Counted from the first letter of the stretch, positions 22,947-32,804 are shown. The stretch is DNA of 39,603 nt from an uncultured Lachnospiraceae bacterium (GCA_910588405.1 CAJUPT010000028.1:1-39603), one strand, 5' to 3'. The notes: generated by a model from the letters alone, not told the origin. Numbers and translations are program-made.

Positions 22947-24395
22947 TCATCGCGTTTGCAATGATTCGAACAGCCTCTGTTTCCGCCCAATCATCTCATC
23001 AACACGCTCAATATACTGTGCCACATCCTTCACATTATCGCATCTCTCGATCCGTCCGTCAGAGTATACCCTCTTTGACACGCTCCCGGCGCCGCAGGCC
23101 ACGATGCTCTGCACTTCCTCCATAATCAGAATATTATAAATCCCCGCCTTCCCTTCTGCCGCATACCCCACGTTCTCAAAATTTCCGGCCATATTTTTCT
23201 GCCGGTACAGATAGTAGGGCTCCATGCCCATCCGGGATGCATAATGGGCAGTCAGGTTCATCATCTCCCAGGTATTCTCCATAGTCATCCCTTCGTATTC
23301 CTCCCACAGCTGATTCAGTCTGGAAGCCCGCTTCAACGCCAGTGAGTGAACGGTCAGGTTGTCCGGCCCAAGCCGCAGAAGTTCCTTCATGGTCTGCTCC
23401 ACGTCTGCCGGCCTTTCCCCGGGCAGGCCCAGAATCAGATCCATGTTAATATTATCAAAGCCCATATTCCGGGCAAGGGCAAAGGCTTCCTCCGTCTGCT
23501 CCACCGTATGTCTGCGCCCGATCAGGTCTAATGTTTCCCGCTTCATGGTCTGGGGGTTGATGGAAATCCGATCCACAGGAAAACTGCGGATCACATCCAG
23601 TTTCTCCGCCGTGATGCTGTCCGGCCGCCCTGCTTCCACCGTCCACTCTTTCATATCTTCTAATGAAAAACTGTCCCTCAGCTTTCTCAGCAGCCGTTCC
23701 ATCTGCTCCGGCGTCAGGGTGGTGGGCGTACCGCCGCCGATATAGACGGCGTTCAGCTTTTTATCCCGGAATATTTCCGCCGTATAATCGATCTCCCGGA
23801 ACAGGCTGTCCAGATAGGCATCCACCCGCTCCTGCCATTTTTCCAGCGGAAAGGAAGTAAAGGAACAGTACAGGCAGGTGGTCGGGCAAAAAGGAATGCC
23901 CACATACAGGCTGTAACCCTGTCTGTAGTCGATCTCTTTTAAAATTTCCCGTTCCCGTCTTGCAATCCGGATACTTAAATCTGTTTTTTCCGGGCTGACA
24001 TAATATTCCCCCGCCATAAACTGACGGATTTCCTCCTCGCCCTTCCCTTCCTCCAGCATGGCCATCGGCAGCTTGACCGGCCGGATTCCGGTCAGCGTCC
24101 CCCAGGGTAGCCGCTTTCCCGTCTCCCGGCTGAGGATATCATACAGCAGTCTCTTTAAGGCCGACTTTGCCGCTTTCCTGTCCCCATACGCTACCGTCAC
24201 CTGTTCGGAGAGCTGCCGGCCCATGGCGGATTTCAGTGTGATGGAAATCCGATCCGGCGCATAAAGAAACCGCAGGCATCGGTCGCAGTCCTCCTCCGTT
24301 TCCACCGTAATCGGCTCTCCCGGATAAAAGGCTGTCAGAAGCCCGCGGATGTCGTATTCAAAGTTTTCTTCAGTTTCAAAAATAATATTCGTCAT
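22947..24395 (-). CDS. hemZ: HemZ, radical-SAM coproporphyrinogen III dehydrogenase-like
   Basis: 482-aa radical SAM enzyme of the oxygen-independent coproporphyrinogen oxidase family, HemZ branch. The cluster motif is C170-x3-C174-x2-C177 (CPTTCLYCSF), followed by GGGTPTTL and the family's long N-terminal extension typical of HemZ. The ATG at 24395 is chosen over an upstream frame to 24485 because the family N-terminus (NIIFETEENFEYDI) starts there, although its ribosome binding site is only moderate (AGAAGAAAC). It follows the MBL hydrolase by 133 bp in the common Clostridia order rel-MBL-hemZ. Whether this organism makes haem is not shown here. Confidence 0.93.
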   Translation of the reverse strand: MTNIIFETEENFEYDIRGLLTAFYPGEPITVETEEDCDRCLRFLYAPDRISITLKSAMGRQLSEQVTVAYGDRKAAKSALKRLLYDILSRETGKRLPWGTLTGIRPVKLPMAMLEEGKGEEEIRQFMAGEYYVSPEKTDLSIRIARREREILKEIDYRQGYSLYVGIPFCPTTCLYCSFTSFPLEKWQERVDAYLDSLFREIDYTAEIFRDKKLNAVYIGGGTPTTLTPEQMERLLRKLRDSFSLEDMKEWTVEAGRPDSITAEKLDVIRSFPVDRISINPQTMKRETLDLIGRRHTVEQTEEAFALARNMGFDNINMDLILGLPGERPADVEQTMKELLRLGPDNLTVHSLALKRASRLNQLWEEYEGMTMENTWEMMNLTAHYASRMGMEPYYLYRQKNMAGNFENVGYAAEGKAGIYNILIMEEVQSIVACGAGSVSKRVYSDGRIERCDNVKDVAQYIERVDEMIGRKQRLFESLQTR

Positions 24396-24528
24396 GTTTG
24401 TTTCTTCTACCCACACTCCCACACAGGAAGCGACATGCATATCCAGTCGATTGACCAGCAACAGGCGATATTTCAACCCACCCAAGGAGCGGCATCACTA
24501 TTTTAAACAGGTTGACTGCCGCATACGA

Positions 24529-25170
24529 TCAGAACCCCCTGCTCAACGGATTATACTTCCGCTCATGACCGATGGTCGTCTCCCTCTCGTGTCCGGGATA
24601 CACTGCCGTCTCCTCCGGCAGCGGCAGAAGCTTTTCGTTGATGGATCTGGCAATATCGGCGCCACTGGCCGTGGGCAGGTCTACCCGGCCATAAGACCCG
24701 CGAAACAGCGTATCCCCGCTGAACAGCACCTGCTCCGCCGCAAGATAATAGGAAACGCCTCCGGCCGTATGCCCCGGCGTATGAATAGCCTGAATTTCAA
24801 AACCGGCCAGCTCAAATTTCTCCCCGTCCTTCAACAAACGCTCCGCCGAAAGGCTCAAAGCCCTTCCCACCCAGGGAGCGGAAAGGTTCATCTGGGAATC
24901 CTTCAGCAGCGCCTCTTCCGCTTCATAGGCATAAACCGGCGCGCCAAACTCCGCTTCCAGCTCCGGCACCGCCATGATATGGTCAAAATGTCCATGGGTC
25001 AGCAAAATCCCTTTTACATTCAACTTCTGCTCCCTGACCGCCCGGGAAATCCGTCTGGCATCGTCCCCCGGGTCTACGATAAAGGCCTCCCTCGTGTCGT
25101 CATTGTATCCGATATAACAGTTGGTCATCACCATGCCGACTGTCAGTTCTATTAATTTAAAATTACTCAT
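24529..25170 (-). CDS. Metallo-beta-lactamase-fold hydrolase (glyoxalase II-like)
   Basis: 213-aa cytoplasmic metal-dependent hydrolase. The binuclear site motif THGHFDH gives H59, H61, D63 and H64, then HTPGHTAGG and a terminal GHERETTIGHE. Length and motifs fit the small glyoxalase II-like group (YqgX type) found next to rel in Firmicutes. It starts 12 bp after the rel stop with TAGGAG as ribosome binding site, so it is cotranscribed. Substrate unproven; a thioester such as S-lactoyl-bacillithiol is a possibility for the group. Confidence 0.92.
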   Translation of the reverse strand: MSNFKLIELTVGMVMTNCYIGYNDDTREAFIVDPGDDARRISRAVREQKLNVKGILLTHGHFDHIMAVPELEAEFGAPVYAYEAEEALLKDSQMNLSAPWVGRALSLSAERLLKDGEKFELAGFEIQAIHTPGHTAGGVSYYLAAEQVLFSGDTLFRGSYGRVDLPTASGADIARSINEKLLPLPEETAVYPGHERETTIGHERKYNPLSRGF

Positions 25171-25182
25171 TGATACTCCTAC

Positions 25183-27516
25183 TTATAAATTCGTATTCCC
25201 CGACCGCTCAATATCGATCACGCTCTCCACCTTCATCAGTTTCGCGATCAGCTGGTTTAATTCCTCCACCCCCCGGGTGTCAAAGGTCATCGTAATCGTG
25301 GCCATCCCCTGCTTGCTGGTCCGCACATTCATCGAACTGATGTCAATTTTCCGCTCCGTAAAAATCTTTGACACATCCACAAAAATGCCGATTCTGTTAT
25401 GGGCATAGATCACGATCTCCGCCGTAAACAGCTCGGAACCGGAACCCGCTTCAGGCTCCTCCCACTCTGCGTCGATCAACCGGGCACGGTCCATCTCCGG
25501 CAAATTCAATATATTAATACAATCCGTCCTGTGGATGGAAATTCCACGTCCTCTGGTTACAAAGCCGACGATCTCATCCCCCGGCACCGGACTACAGCAT
25601 CTGGAACAGCGCACCGACAGATCGTGAAGCCCCTTCACCACGATGCCCGTCCGGGTCTTTCCCGCCTTCTCTGCCGCTACGGAGACAGCCTCTCTGGAGG
25701 ATGGCGCGCCCGCTGCGTCCAAAGTTTCCAGTACCGCCTCGTCCGTCAGCTTCGTATTTTTCTTATTGTACTCCTCCTGCAGCTTGTTGATGACCTGGCC
25801 TTCTTTTAAACCGCCGTGGCCGATCGCCGCCAGAATCGCGTCCCAGTTGCGGAAACCGTATTTGCGCAGTACCTTTTCCATCAGATCCGGCTGGGCGATC
25901 TCAGGAAAGTTAATACTTTTTGACTTACAGTACTTGTCAATCAGTTCTTTTCCCTTGATGATGTTCTCTTCCTTAAACTCCGCCTTAAACCACTGATTGA
26001 TCTTATTCCGAGCCTGGGTGCTTTTTACGTTCTTTAGCCAGTCTCTGCTGGGGCCCTTGGAGTTCTGGGAGGTAATGATCTCCACCCGGTCTCCGGTCTG
26101 TAGCTGATACTCGATGGGAACCAACTTCCCGTTTACCCTGGCGCCCACCATCTTATTCCCCACGGCGCTGTGAATACTGTAGGCAAAATCCACGGTAGTC
26201 GCCCCGATGGGCAGCGTCTTCACATCCCCGGTGGGCGTAAAGCAGTATACGCTGTCGGAGAACATATCCAGATCGTTTTTAATGGAGTTCATAAACTCCG
26301 TATTGTCCGACATATCCCGCTGCCATTCCAGAATCTGCCGCAGCCAGCTCAGCTTCTCCGCCTCGCTCTCGGAAATATTTTTGCCGGAGACACCTTCCTT
26401 ATATTTCCAGTGCGCTGCAATGCCGTACTCCGCCGTCCGGTGCATCTCCTTCGTCCGAATCTGTATCTCAAAGGGCTGTCCGGCGCTGCCGATCAGCGTG
26501 GTGTGCAGCGATTGGTACATATTGGGCTTGGGCATGGCGATATAGTCTTTAAACCGGCCCGGAATCGGCGTATACATCTCATGAATCACGCCCAGCGCCG
26601 CATAACAGTCCTTCACCGAATCCACGATAATCCGCACCGCGAACAAATCGTAAATCTGATCCAGCGTCTTATCCTGGTTCACCATCTTCCGGTATATGCT
26701 GAAAAAGTGCTTCACCCGGCCGGACACCTCCGCCTTAACCGATGACGCCCGCATATGCTCGCTGACTTCGTCCACAATCTCCTGGACGAACTGCTCCCTG
26801 GCCTCTTTTTTCTGGTTGACGCTTTCCACCAGCTCCTGATACTTCTCCGGCTGTAAATATTTCAGCGCCAGATCGTCAAGCTCAAACTTTACTTTGGAAA
26901 TCCCCAGCCGCTGAGCAATCGGCGCATAGATATCCATCGTCTCTCTGGCCTTCTCCCGCTGCTTCTCCGGACGCATAAACTGCAGCGTCCGCATATTGTG
27001 CAGACGGTCCGCCAGCTTGATCAGAATCACCCGGATGTCCTTTGCCATAGCCAGAAACATTTTCCGCAGATTCTCTGCCTGAATTTCAACCTTATCGGCA
27101 GACCAGGACAACTGGGTCAGCTTCGTTACGCCGTCCACCAGAGCCGCCACCTCTTCTCCGAACATATTCTTCATATCGGTAGAAGTGACCTCCGTGTCCT
27201 CCACCACATCATGAAGAATGCCCGATACGATACTCTCCTTATCCAGCTGCAGCTCCGCCAGAATAATGGCCACGCAAAGGGGATGAATGATATAAGGCTC
27301 CCCGGATTTGCGCAACTGACCATTATGGGCATCGCTGGCCACTTTATATGCTTTTTCTACCATACTGATATCATCGGAAGGGTGATATCTATGAATGCGT
27401 TCAACCAATTCATGGAACAGCTGATCGGGGCTGGAACAATCCTCAGGCACTTCAATCGGCTCTACGGTTCCCTTTAAACCCACCTCATTTTTTTCAGAAA
27501 TCGCATTATCCGGCAT
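25183..27516 (-). CDS. rel: Bifunctional (p)ppGpp synthetase/hydrolase
   Basis: 777-aa long RSH enzyme controlling the stringent response. An HD hydrolase domain (HDVVEDTE, HD at about 102-103), a synthetase domain with GRFKDYIAMPKPN (the RxKD signature of bifunctional enzymes), SLHTTLIG and EIQIRT, then a TGS domain (VYCFTPTGDVKTLP), a helical and zinc-finger region (RCSRCCSPVPGDEIVG) and a C-terminal ACT domain. The ATG at 27516 has AGGAGG 11 nt upstream; a longer frame to 27585 lacks a binding site. Promoter TTGATT-17-TATAAT at 27664-27636. First gene of rel-MBL-hemZ. Confidence 0.95.
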   Translation of the reverse strand: MPDNAISEKNEVGLKGTVEPIEVPEDCSSPDQLFHELVERIHRYHPSDDISMVEKAYKVASDAHNGQLRKSGEPYIIHPLCVAIILAELQLDKESIVSGILHDVVEDTEVTSTDMKNMFGEEVAALVDGVTKLTQLSWSADKVEIQAENLRKMFLAMAKDIRVILIKLADRLHNMRTLQFMRPEKQREKARETMDIYAPIAQRLGISKVKFELDDLALKYLQPEKYQELVESVNQKKEAREQFVQEIVDEVSEHMRASSVKAEVSGRVKHFFSIYRKMVNQDKTLDQIYDLFAVRIIVDSVKDCYAALGVIHEMYTPIPGRFKDYIAMPKPNMYQSLHTTLIGSAGQPFEIQIRTKEMHRTAEYGIAAHWKYKEGVSGKNISESEAEKLSWLRQILEWQRDMSDNTEFMNSIKNDLDMFSDSVYCFTPTGDVKTLPIGATTVDFAYSIHSAVGNKMVGARVNGKLVPIEYQLQTGDRVEIITSQNSKGPSRDWLKNVKSTQARNKINQWFKAEFKEENIIKGKELIDKYCKSKSINFPEIAQPDLMEKVLRKYGFRNWDAILAAIGHGGLKEGQVINKLQEEYNKKNTKLTDEAVLETLDAAGAPSSREAVSVAAEKAGKTRTGIVVKGLHDLSVRCSRCCSPVPGDEIVGFVTRGRGISIHRTDCINILNLPEMDRARLIDAEWEEPEAGSGSELFTAEIVIYAHNRIGIFVDVSKIFTERKIDISSMNVRTSKQGMATITMTFDTRGVEELNQLIAKLMKVESVIDIERSGNTNL

Positions 27517-27635
27517 ACTCTCACATTCCTCCTCGCTGACTATCACACACTCTGCATTCCGGAACGAAATTTCATAAAACGTCATCTGACGGCAAACAGC
27601 ACATCCTTATATCGTTTCCATCAGATTTGCTACCT

Positions 27636-27664
27636 ATTATAGATAGCTTTTACAAAAAAATCAA
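27636..27664 (-). promoter_or_regulatory. Promoter of the rel operon
   Basis: Minus strand TTGATT (27664-27659), 17-nt spacer, TATAAT (27641-27636). It gives a leader of about 110 nt to the chosen rel start. Confidence 0.75.
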
Positions 27665-27866
27665 ATATTTTTCACAGATTCGCAGTGCCACACACCGGCA
27701 TATGTATACAATAAGGGAGCGCCGCGCGATCACACTGTGCGGTACTCCCCACAAGGAACCGCCTGCAGACATCCTGCGCTGCCGATGCCGGCCGCACGGA
27801 TGATACTTACACAGATACCTTCCGGCAGTTCCCAACTTTACTTTCTGCTGTCATTTTACTGACGCG
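27665..27866. other. Intergenic gap between pfkA and rel
   Basis: About 200 bp of GC-rich sequence without a convincing gene. Imperfect inverted pairs are present (GCGGTACTCC near 27740 with GGAACCGC near 27757) and a GCGCTAGCGC palindrome spans the pfkA stop. No clear U-tract terminator for pfkA was found. Confidence 0.4.
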
Positions 27867-28841
27867 CTAGCGCACCAGTCCCTTAAAAATCTCGTACTGG
27901 TCTTCCGCGATATCCTTGCTCATGGCCAGCGCCTCGTCGATATCAAAATCCACATACGAGCCCCGCTTATAGGCCACAAGCCGCTTGCTCCGGCCTTCCA
28001 TCAGAAGATCCACCGCCTTCGCGCCCATAATAGACGCATAAACCCTATCCTTACAGGTAGGCGTTCCGCCCCGCTGCATATGCCCCAGGATCGTCGCCCT
28101 GGTCTCAATACCCGTGGCTGCCTCAATCCGCTTCGCCATACTGGTGGAATGGCCGATTCCCTCTGCATTTACGATGATGTGGTGCTTTTTGCCACGTTTC
28201 CGGTTTTCAATAATCCTGTCGATCAGCTTCTGCTCGTCATTGTCATACCGCTCCGGCAGCAAGATATCCTCGGCGCCGTTGGCAATGCCGCACCAGAGGG
28301 CGATATAGCCCGCGTTCCGCCCCATCACCTCAATGATGCTGCACCGCTCATGGGAGGTTGAGGTATCACGCACCTTATCGATGGCTTCCATCGCCGTATT
28401 TACAGCCGTGTCAAAGCCGATGGTATAATCCGAACAGGCAATGTCAAGGTCTATGGTTCCCGGAACGCCCACCGTGTTAATGCCCAGGGCAGCCAGCGCC
28501 TGCGCGCCCCTGAAGGAACCGTCGCCGCCGATAACCACCAAGCTGTCGATACCATGCTTCCTGCAGATTTCCGCGCCCTTTTCCTGCCCTTCCTCAGTCA
28601 TAAATTCCAGGCAGCGGGCCGTATAAAGAATGGTTCCGCCCCGATGAATGATATCGGCCACGGACAACCCGTCCATATCTACGATTTCTTCTTTTAGCAA
28701 GCCGGCATACCCTCTTTTAATGCCCTTTACATTCAGGCCATGATGAATCGCCGTCCTAACCACCGCCCGAATAGCCGCATTCATCCCCGGCGCGTCCCCG
28801 CCGCTGGTTAATACTCCGATTGTCTTAATCTGATTTCCCAT
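27867..28841 (-). CDS. pfkA: ATP-dependent 6-phosphofructokinase
   Basis: 324-aa glycolytic enzyme that phosphorylates fructose 6-phosphate. The N-terminal loop GVLTSGGDAPGMNA, the GGDGS motif (105-109, Gly after Asp indicating ATP rather than pyrophosphate) and PGTIDLDI (127-134) with the catalytic Asp are present. The usual TIDND reads TIDLD, which I recall in other Clostridia. The frame is open upstream to 29036, but ATG 28841 has TTGGAGG nine bases ahead and gives the standard N-terminus and length. Downstream of dnaE in a run common in Lachnospiraceae; the leader contains a large structured segment (28916-29039). Confidence 0.95.
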   Translation of the reverse strand: MGNQIKTIGVLTSGGDAPGMNAAIRAVVRTAIHHGLNVKGIKRGYAGLLKEEIVDMDGLSVADIIHRGGTILYTARCLEFMTEEGQEKGAEICRKHGIDSLVVIGGDGSFRGAQALAALGINTVGVPGTIDLDIACSDYTIGFDTAVNTAMEAIDKVRDTSTSHERCSIIEVMGRNAGYIALWCGIANGAEDILLPERYDNDEQKLIDRIIENRKRGKKHHIIVNAEGIGHSTSMAKRIEAATGIETRATILGHMQRGGTPTCKDRVYASIMGAKAVDLLMEGRSKRLVAYKRGSYVDFDIDEALAMSKDIAEDQYEIFKGLVR

Positions 28842-28915
28842 ACTCAACGACCTCCAAATCTGCTCGCTGGCCTTTTTTATATCCTGATTCATTCTTAATT
28901 TTTTACCATTGTTCC

Positions 28916-29039
28916 GCCATGCCAGCTCGATTCCGCTTCGCTTCATCTCACTGCGGCTAAACGCCGTATACCGATATAAGCCATAAATCCTCCTGCAAGC
29001 GAGCTTGCGTCGGATTTCTGTCTTATATCGGTGCATGGC
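28916..29039. other. Long nested hairpin between dnaE and pfkA
   Basis: Nested arms: GCCATGC 28916-28922 with 29033-29039; an 11-bp perfect pair ACCGATATAAG 28970-28980 with 29022-29032; AAATCC 28985-28990 with 29012-29017; GCAAGC 28995-29000 with 29003-29008. A side stem CGGC-TAAAC-GCCG also fits. This occupies most of the 213-bp gap and would fold strongly as RNA in the pfkA leader. No known riboswitch was recognised. Confidence 0.7.
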
Positions 29040-29054
29040 TAGATAGTTACCATT

Positions 29055-32000
29055 TTAATGCATTTTCCAGAGATTTTCAATCGACTTTTCCACAACTTTC
29101 ACATTACTTTGCCCATACTTTTTTTGCAATTCTGCTAAAGTCTCCTCGTCGGGCGCCACATTTCTGGAAGGAGGCAGGCGTTTTATGCCTCGCTCTTTGG
29201 ATAAATAGATAACCACACGGCTGTCGCCATCCGAGGAGGACAACATCCGGAACAGCTCTTCCTCCGCGTCCGTATAAGCCTCCTTGTCCGTGAACTGAAT
29301 CCAGACCTCCCTTGGAATCTGATCGAAAGGAATCAGCTTTTCACAGATCAGCTTCGCCTGATTTTCTCCGTCCGAGTTTACCCGCCCCCTGACGAATACC
29401 TTTCTGTCTGTCTCAAGCATGGGCCGGTAAGCTTCATAATTTTGAGGAAACACGATCACTTCCACGGAGCCGGTCAGATCTTCCACCGTGAAAAAGGCCA
29501 TCATTTGATTTTTTTTCGTCGCCTTCACCGACCGGGCCGTAATCATGCCGCCGATCGTGACATAAGCGCCGTCCCTCACCTTTGTCTGTCCGCTTTCCTC
29601 GTCCAGATAAAAATCTGTGGTGACAGCCGTCACGTTTTTCTGCCACAGCTCCTCGCAGGCTTCCATGGGATGTCCGCTGATATAGATGCCAAGCACCTCT
29701 TTCTCAAAGGCCAGCAGCATATCCTTGTCATATTCCTCCACATCCGGCAAGGGCGTGTCAAACCGGGCCGCCGTCTCCGGCTCGATTAGATCGAACAGAC
29801 TCATCTGGCCGGCCACCTCGCTTTTCTGCTCTTTGTTTTTCCGTTCCATCAGCTCCGCGTATACCATCAGCTTCTGTTTCCGGTTCCCCGGCAGGGAATC
29901 AAAGGCTCCCGACTTAATCAGATTTTCCACCACCCGCTTATTCAGCTCCTTGCTGTCAATCCGGTAAATAAAATCCTTCAGGCTGATAAAGGGTCCGTGG
30001 GATTCCCGTTCTTCCACAATCTTCTCGATCACGCTTTTTCCCACGCTCTTAATGGCGGAAAGACCATAGCGGATTCCGCCGGAGGATACGGAGAAAACGC
30101 TCTCTCCCTCGTTAATGTCGGGCGGCAGAATACTGATGCCCATCTGGCGGCAGGTCAGCACATATTCCGACACCTTCGCGGAAAAATCGATTACGGAGGT
30201 CATCAGCGCCGCCATAAACTCCACAGGATAATAATATTTCAGATATGCGGTCTGATAAGCCACCACCGCATAGGCCGCGGCATGGGACTTATTAAACGCA
30301 TATTTGGCGAAATCGATCATCTCCTCATAAATCGTATTAGCAGTTTTCTCAGGAATTCCCCGGTTTATACAGCCCTCCACCCCTTCCCCGGGATTGCCGT
30401 ACACAAAATTCTGCCGCTCCTTTTCCATGACGGCGGCCTTTTTCTTTGACATGGCCCGGCGCACCAAGTCGCTGCGGCCCAGGGAATATCCCCCCAGGTC
30501 GCGCACAATCTGCATCACCTGTTCCTGGTAAACGATACAGCCGTAAGTAGGCTCCAGAATCGGGCGTAGCGCCTCACAGTGATAGGTAATGCATTCCGGG
30601 TTATTTTTCCCCTTTAGATACTTGGGGATAAATTCCATCGGTCCCGGACGATACAGGGAGATCCCGGCGATAATATCCTCCAGGCTCCGGGGCTTCAGCT
30701 CTTTGATAAAGCTTTTCATGCCCGCGCTTTCCAGCTGGAACACGCCGTCGTTTTTTCCGGTTCCCAGCGAATCCAGCACCTGTTTATCATTATAATCAAT
30801 TTTCTCCATATCGACCATATGACCGTCCCGGCCTGCCAGCTTTTCCGCATTCTGAATCACCGTCAGCGTCCGAAGCCCCAGAAAATCCATTTTCAACAGT
30901 CCCAGCTCTTCCAGCGTAGTCATCGTGAACTGGGTGACGGCGGAACCGTCGGAGCCTCTGGACAGCGGCACATACTCGTCGATGGGCGCCTGGCTGATTA
31001 CCACCCCCGCCGCATGCATGGAGGTATGACGGGGCAGGCCCTCCAGACGCTTTGACATGTCGATCAACGTCTTTACCTTCTCATCCGTCTCATACAGCTT
31101 TCTTAATTCCGGGTTAACTTTCAGCGCCCGGTCTATGGTAATATTCAGCTCCTGGGGAATCATCTTCGCAATGGTATCACAGAAGGCATAAGGATAATCC
31201 AAAGCCCGTCCCACGTCCCTGACCACGCCCTTCGCCGCCATCGTACCGAAGGTAACAATCTGCACCACCCGGTCCTTTCCGTACTTCTCCACCACGTAGT
31301 CGATTACCTCCTGACGGCGCTCGAAACAGAAGTCCACATCGATATCGGGCATGGACACCCGCTCCGGGTTTAAGAACCGCTCGAACAAAAGCTGGTATTT
31401 AATCGGATCGATATCCGTGATTTCCAGACAGTAGGAGACCACGCTGCCGGCCGCCGACCCCCGGCCAGGCCCCACCATAATGTCATGCTCCCTGGCATAA
31501 TGAATAAAATCCCAGACAATCAGGAAGTAATCCACATACCCCATGGACTGAATGACATCCAGCTCGTAGCGAAGCCGCTCCATAACGGTTCCGTCATCCT
31601 CCGGATAACGCCTTGCGAACCCTGCTTTACAGAGCTGATTTAAGTATTCCCAGGAGGACATGCCGTCAGGCACGTCGAATTTCGGCAGCTTCGTCACGCC
31701 AAATTCAATCTCCACATTGCACCGCTCGGCGATTTTATGGGTATTTTCCAGCGCCTCCGGCGCATAGGGAAACAGGGCTGCCATCTCCTCCTCCGATTTG
31801 CAGTAGTATTGTCCCCCTTCATAACGCATCCGGTCCTCGTCCGACACCTTTTTCGCTGTCTGGATACAGAGCAGAATGTCGTGGGCCGCCTCATCCTCGG
31901 CAAAAGTATAATGGATATCATTGGTGGCCACCAGATCGATTCCCAGCTCCTCATGCAGCCTTAAAAGGCTGGCATTCACCATTTTCTGCTGGGGAATCCC

Positions 32001-32534
32001 ATGATCCTGCAGCTCCAGGAAAAAGTTTTCCTTTCCGAAAATTCCCTGGTATTTTTCCGCAGCCCCTTTCGCGTCCTCATACATCCCCCGGGCCAGAAAC
32101 CTGGGAATCTCCCCGGCCAGACAGGCGCTTAAGGCGATGATGCCCTCATGGTATTCCCTAAGCACCTCATCGTCAACCCTGGGCTTGTAGTAGAACCCTT
32201 CCGTAAACCCTTTCGATACGATTTTCATCAGGTTGTGATAGCCTGTGTCATTCTCGGCCAGCAGTACCATATGATAATAGCGGTCGTCTCCCGAGCCGCT
32301 TTCCCGGTCAAACCGGGAACCGGGGGCCACATAAACCTCACAGCCGATAATCGGCTTGATTCCCACTTCCTTACAGGCCCGGTAAAAGTCGATCACGCCA
32401 TACATCACGCCGTGGTCCGTGATCGCCAGACTGTCCATACCCAGCGCCTTCGCCTGGGCCGGCAGCTCGGAGATTTTACTGGAGCCGTCCAGCAGGCTGT
32501 ATTCCGTATGAACATGCAGATGTGCAAACGCCAT
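29055..32534 (-). CDS. dnaE: DNA polymerase III alpha subunit (DnaE)
   Basis: 1159-aa replicative polymerase subunit. The N-terminal PHP domain begins at once (HLHVHTEYSLLDG; later GVMYGVIDFY), the palm has the catalytic triad PDIDVDF (D397, D399, D401), followed by fingers (GCIVYQEQVM, SDLVRRAMSKKK), helix-hairpin-helix segments and a C-terminal OB fold (TKKNQMMAFFTVEDLTGSVE). Length fits the E. coli-like DnaE group rather than PolC. RBS GGGAGG precedes the ATG. It lies downstream of the crh-like gene across a 270-bp structured gap, so it may have its own expression signal. Confidence 0.97.
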   Translation of the reverse strand: MAFAHLHVHTEYSLLDGSSKISELPAQAKALGMDSLAITDHGVMYGVIDFYRACKEVGIKPIIGCEVYVAPGSRFDRESGSGDDRYYHMVLLAENDTGYHNLMKIVSKGFTEGFYYKPRVDDEVLREYHEGIIALSACLAGEIPRFLARGMYEDAKGAAEKYQGIFGKENFFLELQDHGIPQQKMVNASLLRLHEELGIDLVATNDIHYTFAEDEAAHDILLCIQTAKKVSDEDRMRYEGGQYYCKSEEEMAALFPYAPEALENTHKIAERCNVEIEFGVTKLPKFDVPDGMSSWEYLNQLCKAGFARRYPEDDGTVMERLRYELDVIQSMGYVDYFLIVWDFIHYAREHDIMVGPGRGSAAGSVVSYCLEITDIDPIKYQLLFERFLNPERVSMPDIDVDFCFERRQEVIDYVVEKYGKDRVVQIVTFGTMAAKGVVRDVGRALDYPYAFCDTIAKMIPQELNITIDRALKVNPELRKLYETDEKVKTLIDMSKRLEGLPRHTSMHAAGVVISQAPIDEYVPLSRGSDGSAVTQFTMTTLEELGLLKMDFLGLRTLTVIQNAEKLAGRDGHMVDMEKIDYNDKQVLDSLGTGKNDGVFQLESAGMKSFIKELKPRSLEDIIAGISLYRPGPMEFIPKYLKGKNNPECITYHCEALRPILEPTYGCIVYQEQVMQIVRDLGGYSLGRSDLVRRAMSKKKAAVMEKERQNFVYGNPGEGVEGCINRGIPEKTANTIYEEMIDFAKYAFNKSHAAAYAVVAYQTAYLKYYYPVEFMAALMTSVIDFSAKVSEYVLTCRQMGISILPPDINEGESVFSVSSGGIRYGLSAIKSVGKSVIEKIVEERESHGPFISLKDFIYRIDSKELNKRVVENLIKSGAFDSLPGNRKQKLMVYAELMERKNKEQKSEVAGQMSLFDLIEPETAARFDTPLPDVEEYDKDMLLAFEKEVLGIYISGHPMEACEELWQKNVTAVTTDFYLDEESGQTKVRDGAYVTIGGMITARSVKATKKNQMMAFFTVEDLTGSVEVIVFPQNYEAYRPMLETDRKVFVRGRVNSDGENQAKLICEKLIPFDQIPREVWIQFTDKEAYTDAEEELFRMLSSSDGDSRVVIYLSKERGIKRLPPSRNVAPDEETLAELQKKYGQSNVKVVEKSIENLWKMH

Positions 32535-32561
32535 TTGTTCCTCCCGTTAAGGTATTCAATA

Positions 32562-32724
32562 AGAATCCTGCTCCGCAGGATTCTGCGCCGCAAACGCGTC
32601 GCTTTCAAGCGACAATTTCCTCTGCGTTTGCGTACCCTCGCTTCGCTGGGGCAGACCCTGTGCATCCCCGCGGAGCGTTTTTGTATCATGGGGAAGTTTG
32701 TAGAACTTCCTCATGATACAAAAA
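32562..32724. other. Multi-hairpin intergenic element between crh and dnaE
   Basis: Three strong structures in 163 bp. Stem 1: AGAATCCTG 32562-32570 with 32576-32584. Stem 2: CGCAAACGC 32589-32597 with 32634-32642, enclosing GTCGCTT 32598-32604 with 32607-32613. Stem 3: a 21-bp stem, 32678-32698 with 32704-32724, one mismatch and a 5-nt loop. The last begins with TTTTT and ends with AAAAA on both strands, so it is not a normal U-tract terminator. It could be a dispersed palindromic repeat or a structured RNA. Confidence 0.75.
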
Positions 32725-32804
32725 AAGGTACTGCCTCCGGCCATCCCTCCGTCGGCAATACCCACCAGAATCCTGAATCTACATTTATTCTTCCATCCTG
32801 TCCG

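Noticed and set aside
27650..27835. Minus-strand frame of 61 codons in the rel upstream gap
   Set aside because: It overlaps the rel promoter, has no ribosome site, and its composition (Arg/Cys-rich) is not protein-like.
28842..29036. N-terminal extension of pfkA by 65 codons
   Set aside because: The extension is read through the structured gap, while ATG 28841 has a clear GGAGG and the family N-terminus.
32678..32724. Reading the 21-bp stem after the crh-like gene as a rho-independent terminator
   Set aside because: On both strands the stem ends in A-run, not T-run; the geometry is opposite to a terminator.
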